The translations under genes and the position numbers were made by a program. Shown one piece after another: positions 1-10,662 of a stretch of 64,000 nt of DNA. This DNA comes from Neofusicoccum parvum (taxonomy: Eukaryota > Ascomycota > Dothideomycetes > Botryosphaeriales > Botryosphaeriaceae), in the NCBI GenBank assembly GCA_020912385.1, contig CP087208.1:434001-498000 (forward strand). Reading direction: 5' to 3'. The notes under the pieces were generated by a model. That model searched no databases. It saw only the letters and a program-made list of their open reading frames with translations, and was not told where the DNA came from. The stretch's first letter is position 1; every line of letters starts with the position of its first letter.

Positions 1-1
1 T

Positions 2-2107
2 GGTCCGCATGTCAACCTGTCCGCCATCACACCACATGGCACCTACTCGTCTGAGGAATGGAGTCGCAACGTGAGCTCCATCGACGGAGACATCAGGATA
101 CATTTTCGGGAGAAGGAACATGGAGAAGCTTGGAATACTTCTGCCAGGAGGATTGCGGCTAGGGTCACACTCGGCGAGGACACATCCTATGGCAACTGGT
201 GGGACATGCGCCTTCACGGCGTCCATATGGTTGACACGGGAACCATATTGCTGACCACGACGAGTGAGAAGTAATACTCATGTTTCCACACTTGCAAGTA
301 GTGCATGCCGCTTACCCTCCATAGGTTCGAGGGCATCTTCGCTCTCCCGCACTTTTCGCTTTCAAAGCACGCATTTACGCTCAGCCAGGAGCTTCTGAAT
401 CGAACCTTGAACGACACCATCCAAAAGCAGCGGTCTGGGGACATCGACGAATTTAACCCGTGGTCCTCGATTGTCGAGGGTGACGAAGAGCTCTTTTCCG
501 TGCCACACTGCGAGTATGTCATGTACCTCCAGCAGCATCCATTGCCCTTCTCTCCTCCAGAGCCTTCGGACATTGGCAACGGCCTCGCCATGAAGCTCTT
601 CGAAGACGAACTGCGCAGCCCGTACCGTTTTTTCCCCCAACAACCTCCGGACATGGTGATGTCCATGGTCGCCTTCTCTCCCGACTGCGGCTTCACCATC
701 GAGTCAAAAGGACCTCCAGATGTTCCACCATTGGATGGTCAGCACCTGAAGGGGCCCAAAACTGAGGCCTATGCCGTGATTGCGAGGCGTCACATTATCC
801 TCTTTGCTTCAGTGATCGGTTCTCAGCTTGTGCTCCTTGTGAGACAAATGAAAGAGGCATCAACCCCTTCAACAAGGAGTCGCATTAGTTTCTACACTAT
901 TGCACTGCTGGCGATGGGCGACGGCTTTACCCTTCTTGGTTTCGCTTTTGTAGGCATGTCATATGAAGCGATTACGCTCATATTGCTTGCTACAGCCTAC
1001 GTCGCTTTCTTGTCCGCTGTTTTCTTCGGCATGGGCTTCTTGAAGGAAATCTGGACTGTTCAATCTACAGAACGCAGCAGAGACGAAAGGCAAAACGCGG
1101 CAAACTCAAACCGCGCCACACCTACAGCCACCCAACCTGGCAGCAGAAGCGAAACACCATCTGCGCAAAGGCCGGCCCCAGTCATATCAGCAGCTGGAGC
1201 AGATACGCTCCCCCTACCTGTTACTGCTCGCCAAGCAGTGAACAGTGGGGCGACTCCGATAATCGTACCCTCAGATCAAGACATAGATGCAGAAATCACC
1301 GATAACGAGAACAACGCGAATGCCACTGACAATGAGCGGTCATCCCGATACGGATTCGGAACCGTCTACTTCCGCTTCTATCTTCTTCTGTTCGGCCTTG
1401 TCTTCCTATCTCTCCATGCAACCACATGGCCGTCATCCTTACAGGCGGCTTACAGCACTGTCCTCATCTTCACATACTTTTCCTTTTGGACTCCGCAAAT
1501 ATACCGGAATGTGATGCGGAACTGCCGGAAAGCTCTGCGCTGGGATTACGTCGTCGGCCAAAGTATTCTCCGACTCTTGCCTTTTTACTACTTGTTTGCG
1601 TACCGCGGTAACATCCTACTCCTCAAACCTGATCTCAGCTTCCTTGCGATGCTCACCGGTTGGGTCTGGCTGCAACTATGTGCACTTCTAAGCCAAGAGC
1701 ATCTCGGTCCCAGGTTTTTCGTCCGGGAAAGTTGGGTACCACCAGCGTACGACTACCATCCCGTACTACGTGCAGATGAGGAGGGTGCAAGTCTTCCATC
1801 TGGAGGCAAAGTGCTCGCAGGCGAGGACACGGGGATATCGTCGACGACCAAAGCAGGCGAGTCCAGGGACAAGGGCAAGAAGATATTTGACTGCGCCATT
1901 TGCATGCAAGATTTGGAGGTTCCCGTTGTTCCGGCGGGCGCAGCTGATGCTGATGTTGGTGCGACAGGGCTTTCGGGTGGCTTGTTGGCGAGGAGGGCAT
2001 ACATGGTGACGCCGTGCAGACACATCTTCCACAGTGTGTGCTTAGAGGGTTGGATGCGGTATCGTTTACAATGCCCTATATGTAGAGAAACCCTCCCACC
2101 TCTATAG
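2..2107 (+). CDS. dscA: DSC E3 ubiquitin ligase complex RING subunit (Tul1/DscA-like), 5' partial
   Basis: Multi-pass Golgi/endosomal membrane RING ligase. In fungi this subunit forms the DSC complex, which ubiquitinates membrane proteins and, in some species, activates SREBP. The gene enters from the left edge; the frame is open from base 2, so the start is outside. Exons are 2-270 and 325-2107 (intron 271-324, 54 nt, gtaata...atag); the intron carries an in-frame stop, and splicing joins TTTSEK to FEGIFALPHFSLS, a junction typical of this family. 683 residues are visible: a lumenal part with NWWDMRLHGVH, several hydrophobic segments from about base 790 to 1700, a Ser/Thr/Pro-rich cytosolic loop (about bases 1060-1340), and a C-terminal RING (CAICMQDLE ... 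PCRHIFHSVC ... CPIC, bases 1891-2090). The RING has a long insert between its first and second metal-binding halves, as in Tul1. Family assignment is firm; the exact client set is unknown. Confidence 0.9.
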
Positions 2108-2899
2108 ATGTACATATTCATTTACTTTTCGATGCGTCAAGATGCTTGATCAGCATTGCAAAACCGTGATACGGTATCTGGGTTGGTCGTGCTGTTGCAT
2201 ATGTTGATTGTAAGCATGAGTCTACAGTATCAGCCCGCCAGATCCCGATTAGTGTAAGCCTAAGTGCGCAATCAGAACCTAGAATGAAGTTTCTGGAGAA
2301 ATTACAAGGAGGAAGGACGATTTCAAGGCACACAACGGGCGTGTGACCACCAAAAAAAGGCGCGCCTCCAATGTGCCTTTTCTACAAGGTCTTCAATTCT
2401 GTCTGAACGCGTTCAAGCGACCAACGTGATTAGGACCGGGAAGGAGCCTTTAGAACCACCCTCGAACCGGTGGTTCAGGCCTGTAGTTTTGCTCCTTTTT
2501 TTTTTTACTGCCATCCCTTCATGTCGTTTCTCTTTACTTTGACTTTGGTGGATGTGGTAGTAGGCGGCGATTTGGCTTGGAGTCTCCATCCGGGAGGAAT
2601 GTAATGCAGGCGAGGAGAGGCCTTTCTTTCCGAATGAGTTCTCCATCCTCATAAGAAGGGTCTCGCAGCTCCGTCGACATAAGTGGACGTTTCGGAATAT
2701 GTCCCCAGAACCGAATTCCTCATATATGCTTCTCACTCGCTCGCCCTTCATGAAGATTCCTTGTTCAGCAAGACACCATCTTAAACATACTCAACTACAG
2801 GTCTTTCTCCACTGCAGTAATGGAAACCCTCCCGACCAAGAAAAGCCAGACGGACAGCCTAGATAGACTGCACCAACACACCAACAAGCGCGCCCTCCC
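2108..2899. other. Intergenic, convergent
   Basis: Lies between the ends of two convergent genes. It holds a T-run near base 2500 and AT-rich stretches consistent with 3' ends. No supported gene: the reading frames here are short, and none matches a family I recognise. Confidence 0.6.
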
Positions 2900-3333
2900 T
2901 CAGATCTTCTCGTAAACCCCCTCCTGCGCCGTCGCCCAGCTGCCCCCAAACCTCTCCAAAACCTCCCACTGCTTCTCGCCCACCAGCAGCGGGTCCGTCA
3001 GCTCCAGGTACTCCTTCATGTACGGCTTGGTCGCTTGGTGCTGCAATCAACGTCAGCCTCCCGCCCCCCGCTCAAAGAGAAACGCGATCGGCGCACCTCG
3101 AGGAACCATGCCGTCCCCTTGCTCCAGTTCTCCAGCCACTTGATCTTGTTCGGCTCCTCCGGGGAGCGGAACACCTCGAAGGACAGGCACTCGGGCTCGG
3201 CGGCGACGGTGCGCATGGCGGCGTGGAAGTGGTGCAGGAAGGTGTCGACCTTGTCGGGCTGGATGGTGGCGGTGACGAAGATGGTGAAGCCGTCCGTCTT
3301 CTGGGGCGCGGGGTAGGAGAGCGAGGTGGACAT
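2900..3333 (-). CDS. Antibiotic biosynthesis monooxygenase (ABM) domain protein
   Basis: Small dimeric alpha/beta-barrel protein of the ABM/YgiN type. Members act as cofactor-free monooxygenases, quinone-modifying enzymes or unknown-function stress proteins. Exons (minus strand) are 3097-3333 and 2900-3040, intron 3041-3096 (56 nt, gtgcgc...cag), giving 125 residues. Splicing joins WFLE to HQATKPYMKEY. Visible family features are the first strand FTIFVTATIQPDKVD, the helix FLHHFHAAMRTVAAEPECLSFEVFRS, the EEPNKIKWLENW segment, and the terminal H-x-x-x-x-P-Y helix. There is no signal peptide or membrane segment. The family is clear, but substrate cannot be predicted. Confidence 0.85.
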
Positions 3334-4073
3334 GTTTTTTTTCCCTTCTGTTTTCGCTTTTGAGGTGGTGGAATTGAGGGCGACTGGGAAATGATGGACG
3401 TTGGCGTGGTGTCGATTTGTGCTACCTTCTCCCGCTTTATGTACTAGTTTTTTTCTTTCGTCCGCTTTCCCCGCGGTTGGCGCAATTGCCCACTTCTTGC
3501 CGACCCGTTCCTCAGCGTCAGCAGTGCTGGGTGCCTGCCTTGCCCCGCTTCGATCCTTCCGGCGTAAGCAGAGGGCGTTGGAGAGACAACAGGTGGGATG
3601 ATTTGCTCGGCGATAAGCATAGCAAACGCCTTGTCCTATTCAGTGCGGACGAGAAAACCCGGCTTATTCCAACATTCGATATTCTTGAAGAAAAAAATAG
3701 CTGACTGCTTGAAAGGGTAAGTAATCCAAAGCTTGATTTCTCCCGTCTATCAGCACTAGAAGAGGCTGTCGCATGACACACGGGATACTTATGCACGAAC
3801 AGTCCACACGGCTGAATGGGAACTGCCGTGTGAGAAACGTCTGATTTTCTATATCTCGCCATCCTTCAACCCCATTTGCATTCGCCTCCTCCCTTCCTGC
3901 ATGCCTCTGCCCAAAAAAAAAACCCCCCCAGTCCCGCGCGCCCTCAACGCGAACCGCAAGTAGAGTATATGAAGACGCCGAATCCCAACCCATTTTATAC
4001 AACCGATTTTAGCACCCTTCCCACCTTGTATTGATGTGCCCTTTGCCCCCTTCACGGCGTCAACCTCCTAGCA
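3334..4073. other. Intergenic, upstream of the ABM gene and downstream of edc3
   Basis: 740 bp containing the promoter of the ABM gene and the 3' flank of edc3. It has a run of nine A followed by seven C near 3917-3932. No gene is supported. Confidence 0.55.
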
Positions 4074-6531
4074 CTACCTCCCCTCCCCGCCCTCCGTCTC
4101 CGCCTCTCCCGCATCGAACCTAATCTGCACCGCCCACTCGCTCCCAAACCTCACGCCTTTCCTACCCAGCCCGCCAACCCTCTTCCATGCACGGTTGAGC
4201 CCCAGATCCACGACCCAGATCAGCCAGTCCGAATCGCGGACGTACCCCATCTGCAGCGCGCGGAAAAGTCCCGAGCGGGGCGCGCCGAGGCAGACAATGT
4301 ACTTAGCTCGCACCTCGAGCGGCTCTCCCTCGATGATGCTGACCTCGCCTGTGCTCCCGCCGACGCCCGACGGGCCCTCGACGGACAGGACCGAGGCGCG
4401 CGATTTGTTGGCCCAGCCGACGATGGTCATGGCCGTGCTGCGGTCCTCGCGGCCCAGCGCGTCGAACTCCTTGTTGCGGCCCAGGAGCGCGTCGATGATG
4501 AGCTCCGGCGGCGCTTCGAGGCGCTTGAGACCCCGCTGCACGTCGGTCCAGCTGCGGGCGAAGCCGCCGAAGCGCTTCAGGAGCTCGAGTTGCCGCCGCA
4601 CGTCCTTGTCGTAGTCGGCGGGCCGTTCGTAGCCGAGAAGCGCGACGACGACGCGAGGGCCACGGGCGTGGAGGTGTCGTGCTGCTGCGATGGCACGGGC
4701 GCCTGTGCGGTGGTTGCCGGCGAGGACGACTACTACCGGACGTGCGTTCACCGCAAGGTTCTCCCGTGCCAGACGTCTGCCACCCGGATTAACTGCTAGT
4801 AGTGCAACTTGAGCAATCCCGCGAGCGGCGTTCTCAGACATGATGTCTTCCGTCAAACCAAACTCGACTTCTGCTAGTTCCTCAACGGCGGTCATGGTAC
4901 CGGGCGTGATTGTGTGGCAGGTGGTGTCTGACGGAGAGATGCGGAAGCTTGCTTGAGTCTGTTGGAGCAGATTCACTGATGGCGAGGAAGGTGGAGTAGG
5001 ACGTCCCGGAACGGGGCTGTTGGTAGATGAGTACGCGACGGTCGAACCGCGATGCTGCTGATTGCGGACTGACTTATTGAGGCTTGCAGTTGACACCGTG
5101 TGGATGTCATCCTGAAGAGCACTATTGGACCGGAAAGGCGCACGTCTGGTCGATGCTCGAGACATGTTTCGCCGGGAATTCCGCCCACTGTCAAAGTCTG
5201 AGAAGTCATCTTCGCTAGAGGAGTTCGACGTGCTCCGCAGGTGAGATCTCCTGGATTCAAGAACGTTCTCGGTTGGATGAAGATTCTTTCCTCCTGCGGT
5301 ACCAGCGCGCGGTGGCAGCCTGTTGAAGCTCACCAACCGGTCTTCATCTGCCGTGGTGTCCTCGTTCCGGATCTGCTCGAACACGGTGCGTTTGTCGAAC
5401 TTTGAGAGGTTCTCGGCAAAGTCGAAGTCTGGGAGCTCCTGAACGTCAGTGGCGTCCTCGGTTGCCCACCCATTGGTAGCATCCAGAGCCTTTTGTCTCC
5501 TTGACTTGCGATTGGCAACCCTGACTGCCTCCATGCCGACCTTGCCACCAATCAAGCCTGGCGTACGGGTTGCTGTCTGATCCTGCAGCATTGGCGTTTG
5601 CCTCCATCCCTTGCCCTTGTAGTTCGCTGGTGTCTTGCGCGCAGCTTCCGGTGACGAGTCTGGCGCTTCTCCATCCTGAGCCGGCGGCAAAAGCTGCTCG
5701 TTCTTCTGCTTTTTGCCCCTAGCGCCCTTCTTCGTCTTCTTTACTGCCTTAACCGGTGTTTCCAACGGCTTGCCCGTCCGCGTCTTGCTAATGCTGGCCC
5801 TTCGCATGTGCTCCTCGTTGATCGTGGGGTCGTCCGACTCTTCTACATCCTCACCAGTCTCAAGACCCAGTGCGTTGAACGGTCTCGTCAGGGTAGCCGG
5901 GTCCTCCTTGGCCTTTCCACTCTTGCCACTAATGGACGCCTTCTTTGCTATGCCAGCGAACGGCGAGGTATTGCCTGGCTTCTTGGCTGCGGCGGCGGCA
6001 GCAATGGGCTTGACCGGTGTAGTGGGGGCTTCCGCGGTCTGAACGGCAGGCCGTTTGCCAAAGCTCAGAATCGCTGGGTCCACGAATGCCTGCTTCGGTT
6101 TGGCTGGCTCCACGGCAGGCGCTTCGTGGGTCTGAGGCAATGTGGGCGCTTCGACAGGCGGGGCGGTGGGCGGGCGGGCTCCATATTGGACGGCGGTTGG
6201 AGGAATGTGCTGCGGCTGCGGAGGGAAGGGCGGAGCATGGCTCGGAGGGTAGGTGGGAGTAGACACAGTGGTCTGCACAGGCTGGACGGAGATGTCGGCA
6301 ATGTGCGAGCCCTCGACGGTGAAGCCAGGTAGACGGTGGCCGGTCGCGGGAAAGTAGACTGTGTCGCGCGTTAGCAGCAGCCGGATTGGTGTCAATCGGG
6401 GCAGACGCACCGTCCTGGAGCACGAGGGTGGCCGTCTGCTCGATGACATTGGCAACGCGCCCTTGCACGACCGTGTGTTGGGGGTCCTTGAGCGTGACGA
6501 GCACGGCGATGCCGATGAGCTGGGCGGCCAT
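4074..6531 (-). CDS. edc3: Enhancer of mRNA-decapping protein 3 (Edc3)
   Basis: Cytoplasmic P-body scaffold that activates the Dcp1-Dcp2 decapping enzyme. Exons are 6411-6531 and 4074-6358; intron 6359-6410 (52 nt, gtgcgt...cag) joins LVLQD to VYFPATG, giving 801 residues. I start at 6531 because MAAQLIGIAVLVTLKD begins the divergent LSm domain; reading through the intron from upstream Met codons destroys it. Order: LSm (about 1-75), a long Pro/Ala-rich disordered linker, the FDF motif (PDFDFAENLSKFDKRTVFEQIR, about 343-365, binds the Dhh1 helicase), a Ser/Arg-rich stretch, and a C-terminal YjeF_N domain (about 528-801) with AGNHRTGARAIAAARHL and LLGRNKEFDALG. The YjeF_N domain mediates dimerisation and RNA binding in known Edc3. 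Length is usual for filamentous fungi. Confidence 0.93.
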
Positions 6532-6740
6532 AGTGTCCTGGTGGGCGGGCGAGGAGGGCGCTGGGCCGTCAAGCCGCTCGCGGGGGATATGAGGCGGCTT
6601 GGGTTGACGCGGGACAGCGGGCGCGCACGATGCCAAGCTGCGTGCTGCGTGAGCTGCGTGAGGTGAAGCTTGGTGCTGGCGCAGGGCCGGCAAGAGTTGA
6701 GCGCGACGCGTTAGCGGGGCAGTGCAGGCGACCGTCCACC

Positions 6741-6769
6741 AAGCACACGCACAAGCACACGCACAAGCA
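6741..6769. repeat. 12-bp tandem repeat (aagcacacgcac)n
   Basis: Two full copies of aagcacacgcac plus a partial third copy, about 210 bp upstream of the edc3 start. Probably a simple-sequence tract. Confidence 0.7.
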
Positions 6770-8260
6770 CGCGAGCGCGCCAGCGCTCCCGTCCGCCGCA
6801 GTCCGCTGCTGTCACATCACCACCTTTTTCCCATCTCTGTTTCACGCGCGCCAGGCAGGGCCCTGTTGCAGCTCTCCCGGTCCGGAGCTGCTGCAAACCC
6901 ACGAAGGTTGCGGAGCGCTTAAAACCCTCTCCAGCGACTCAGGGCCCCCTTTTGCCTGCATAAGCCAATCACCCATGACGCGCTGGGCGGCTGCGTCTGC
7001 TCTCTATTGTTAGGACGGCGGGCGCTTCAGTGTGATTTGACTGCAGCACAGCGCGTGACCACCGGACGACGGAATTTTCTCCAGGGTCCTAGATTCCTCA
7101 CGAAGCCAGGTGAGGTGCCGGCAAGGGTCGAGAATGCGGTATCTTGCGACTCGCGACGACCTGCCGTCTGTGGCTCCTGTCATGGATGTGTTCCAGGTGC
7201 TGCATTCTCTGACACTCTCGAAGCCTTCTAGAAGCATGCCCGTCTTGGACCCTTGGGACAGCATGCACTGCAAAGGCCAGACTAGATGATAGTCCCAACG
7301 TCACTCGGGCTAGGATATGCTCATGCACAGCGGGTCGAAGTGTTCGTTCGGAGGGGTTTCGTGTGTGCTCACTGCAGTTCCGTGGTCTGATGATGAGTGC
7401 TTCGCTCATAGCGGTATGCGCTGCACCCAGAATTCTGTCGCCCGTTTCTCGCAACACGACCTGGTGTCGCACCAGCATCGGTGTGGAATGATCAAATTGT
7501 CAGGCAATTTCTGTGACTTGATCGGTCCAGATCGAGCTTGCGCTCTGCCTCCGGAAACCTACGCAGCAAAATGTTGTTGATTCGCTTTAGCAATATTCCG
7601 ATCATCTACACAAGACTCTGGGGTACTTTTTAGCCTTCCTTAAGATCCTTCGCTATCCACCCAGGCTCGAGCGGCCACAGCGCCCGTTTGGACGCCGACT
7701 GCGGCGCTGCCGCCTCCACTGGCGCTGCAGACGGTGCCACAACGGCTCCACGACCGCCCTTCCCTCGGCCACAGCCCGGCCTACTGCACAACCGCACCAT
7801 ATCTGCAGCCTCCAAGTCCGTCGAAGCTTTTTGGCCCCTGACGCTACCGCATGCGTCCTACATCGCTGCCTCGAATCTTTCCTAACGCGGTGAGGCACAA
7901 GCGGCTGGGGCCTGGTGATCCTCCTCACTAGCAGGGATTGCGATCCCACGAGAGGTCCTTTACATCGGCCTCCATTACTTAGCCGAGGCCTAGGCTCTTT
8001 AAACCCTTGCTCCCAAGGCTTCATCGGGGAAATTGGTCTCTCGTCCCGCCGGCTGTGGAGCAATGCCACCGGTCACTGGCTCCAACGGCCGCCACCGCAA
8101 GGCAGGCGGCCCAAGAATAGGTCCATCCGAAATTGAGAAATCCTACGGATGAGGAACACTTCAACCGCCAGCGCAGCTATGGACCGGAGAACATGCACCA
8201 TGACAAGCTGCTCCACTATCTCGTAGGCTACAGTAGCACTGTCCACCGCCTCTCCTACCA

Positions 8261-8267
8261 TATAAAG
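8261..8267 (+). promoter_or_regulatory. TATA box of the LysM gene
   Basis: tataaag lies 124 bp upstream of the ATG at 8385. Such boxes are common in fungal genes with strongly induced expression. It is followed by a CA-rich leader (tcacacccaaacaccttcac) just before the start codon. Confidence 0.5.
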
Positions 8268-8384
8268 TATTTAGCATCGCGCCTTTGTCTGTCCAACAAG
8301 CGTCACCCAACATTCGTTTTGAATCACAGACCAACTTCATCAACTAAAGCCAGTCGTTTCTCACACCCAAACACCTTCACCACA

Positions 8385-9034
8385 ATGGCCAAATTCACCA
8401 CCATTCTCCTCTCCTTCCTCGCCGCCGCCCCGGCCCTCGCCTCCCCCTTCCCGTCCTACACCCTCGACTCCGCCCTCTCCGCGCGCCAAGCGAGCAACTG
8501 CACGCAGTACTGCTCCGTCTCCGCCGGCTGCGCCTGCACCGTCCGGCCCTCCGACTGCACCGCGCTCTACACCGTCCAGGCCGACGAAACCTGCGTCAGC
8601 ATCGCCGAGTCCTTCGGCAACTTCACCGTCACCCAGCTCTACAAGTGGAACCCTGACATGGGCCGCACATGCTTCGGGTAAGCCGCGCGCCGCACATCTC
8701 CCCCACCAACCACTTCAATCACCCCCGGACACTGACCGCCCCCCCCTTCCCGCGCAGCCTCCAAGCCTACGTCCCCATCTGCATCAACACGCCGTGGTAC
8801 ACGTTCACGCCGCCGGTCCAGCCCGCCGCCGGCTCGCACGCCACCCCGGACGAGACGCCCGTCCCGCTCATGCCCGGCATCACCGCCGACTGCGCCGACT
8901 TCGAGCTCGTCGGCGCCGGCACCCGCGTCGACGCGCTGGCCGCCGAGAACGGCTTCACCGAGGCCGACTTCGCCGCCTGGAACGGCAACGCCACCACCGC
9001 GTGGGCCGACTACTGGGTTTGCGTGAAGGCGTAG
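8385..9034 (+). CDS. Secreted two-LysM-domain protein (candidate LysM effector)
   Basis: Predicted secreted chitin/peptidoglycan-oligomer-binding protein. Exons are 8385-8677 and 8758-9034; intron 8678-8757 (80 nt, gtaagc...gcgcag) joins TCFG to LQAYVPIC, 189 residues. The first 20 residues form a signal peptide (ILLSFLAAAPALA|SPF). A Cys-rich spacer (NCTQYCSVSAGCACTVRPSDC) is followed by LysM 1 (YTVQADETCVSIAESFGNF...LYKWNP) and, after a Pro-rich linker, LysM 2 (DFELVGAGTRVDALAAENGFTEADFAAWNG). There is no catalytic chitinase domain. Fungal LysM proteins of this size either hide chitin from plant receptors or protect the wall; which applies here is unknown. The 3' end is followed by a long gene-free stretch. 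Confidence 0.88.
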
Positions 9035-10662
9035 ACGGCGGAATGAAAGGGGGGAGGGCGGCTTCGTTCGGTCTGTTGCGTGGTTAGGGTGAGGAGGAGG
9101 ATAGAGGGGGACCAGTCTCATCTGATGCGGCGGAGCAGTGCCGTGTTGGCTTTCTTGCATAAACATTTTTTAGTCTGACAGAAATAATGTAACACGAAAC
9201 ATACAATTTGATTCACCAGAGAAGGGTTGCGGGGAAGGTTGATGTGGGAATCGGAGCCTGGACGAAACTACGAACATCCTTCGCAGATGGATATTAATGG
9301 AAAAACTGTTCTCCCATGTAAGGAGAATGTCAAAGTAAACTAGATAGTATGCTGAAGGTAACCTAAGAAGCTGTAGCCAAGATATGCTGGCAGAGCAATT
9401 TACCGCATTGCAGGAAGGCAGTTATGATTTTGCCCCTACTCCCAATGACAACAACAAAAGTGATTTTCGCATCTTGCACTGTACTTTGGGGGGCGGGTGG
9501 CAAAAAAGCACTCAGGTGGCAAAATAACACTTAGAAAGTGGCAAAATAGAGCTTAGGAATTGTTCCCATTGGTGCGATCATAGAAAAATGAGGCTCTTTC
9601 GGTATGTTTGTCGCCTCCCTGCGCCCTTATATCAAAGGCGTCAAAAACTTGAAGGCTTCGTCTTACTAAGCAAGGGCGGAATCTAAGCCTACCTAACTAG
9701 CATATGCCAGGACAAAGACCCTCATCTTTTGGTTGTGTGAGTTGAAGCGCTATGGCTGATCCGGCCGTCTTGTCTCATGAGACGCCTAGCTCTACATAGG
9801 CGATGCTGTCTAAAGCAACGCGTGGTGGAGTCAGTGTTCGCAATTCATATGATCAAGTGTACATCTGATGACGACGCTATATGACGTGGCAAGATAGCTC
9901 TAGAAGTGGTCTGGGAGTAATGACCGAGACGTGGATAGGTTAATTTTGAGTTAAAGATTTCAGTCTTTTAGCGGGGCTGTTACTATACTTTCCTTATTGG
10001 GAAGACCTTTGACTTGACGCTTTGCACACTGATCCATGCAGGTACCATGTTAGCAGTAAACATAGTGAGTCGGCAACAGAGGGTTTTTTAGGATTAGACT
10101 CTTGGTAGGAAGCTCCGCATCTCATCATCTGCACTACTTGTCCAAAATCACAGCCGTGAGCTTCAAGACAATCAGATGGTCACGTTCAGCACTCGGCGGT
10201 CAGACCACGTCTTTTAGACAACCAGAGTTCTTCGCTCATTACGAACTACTGAATAGAAGTGCCAAATGGCCAAAGAGGGACACGTAATGCTTGCCGAACA
10301 CTTCCCGCAACTTGAATCGCTTCATGGAAAACCTTGATTTAAAGCAAAAGATCGCTGGCCGCTCTGCAATGCGAGACCCCCTGACCCGATGACCCAATTT
10401 TTGGTTGTACAGCAACCTTATTTCACCGCCCATGTATCGCAAAAACCAAGATAGAGTGCAACTTCCCATAATTATCTCAAAAGAAGAGAGACTAGGTGGT
10501 TACTTCGCAGCCAGAATAAGCAGAAAATGAGAACGCCGCCCGCCATGCTCGAAATTATGGGGTTGTCATGCATTCATAGAAGCGCCTGATTAGGGCTCCC
10601 CAAAATTTGCACCAAAAGGGAAAAGAAAACAGTTCCAGAACCGGGTATTAAGAAAGCGATCC
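9035..10662. other. Gene-free, comparatively AT-rich interval with short repeats
   Basis: 1.6 kb between the ends of the convergent LysM and rhomboid genes, visibly more AT-rich than its neighbours. It contains three GTGGCAAAA direct repeats (listed separately). Reading frames are broken and give no recognisable protein. It could be a decayed mobile element, but no terminal inverted repeats or transposase remnant could be identified. Confidence 0.45.
9497..9560. repeat. Three imperfect direct repeats, GTGGCAAAA...CTTAG
   Basis: Copies of gtggcaaaa start at 9497, 9516 and 9538, and each is followed by ca(c/g)t(c/t)ag or a similar sequence (spacing 19 and 22 bp). The unit is too regular for chance AT-rich sequence. 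Arrays like this can be transposase-binding sites near DNA transposon ends, but nothing else here proves that. Confidence 0.55.

Larger units (their letters stand above)
6532..8384. other. Intergenic, divergent promoter region of edc3 and the LysM gene
   Basis: 1.85 kb between two divergently transcribed genes. The edc3 side holds a short 12-bp tandem repeat; the LysM side holds a TATA box. The scattered short reading frames have biased arginine/serine-rich translations typical of non-coding GC-rich DNA. No gene is supported. Confidence 0.55.

Noticed and set aside
2413..2751. 112-residue minus-strand frame between the DSC and ABM genes.
   Set aside because: Contains a poly-Lys stretch read from the T-run and no recognisable motif; lies in convergent 3' flanks.
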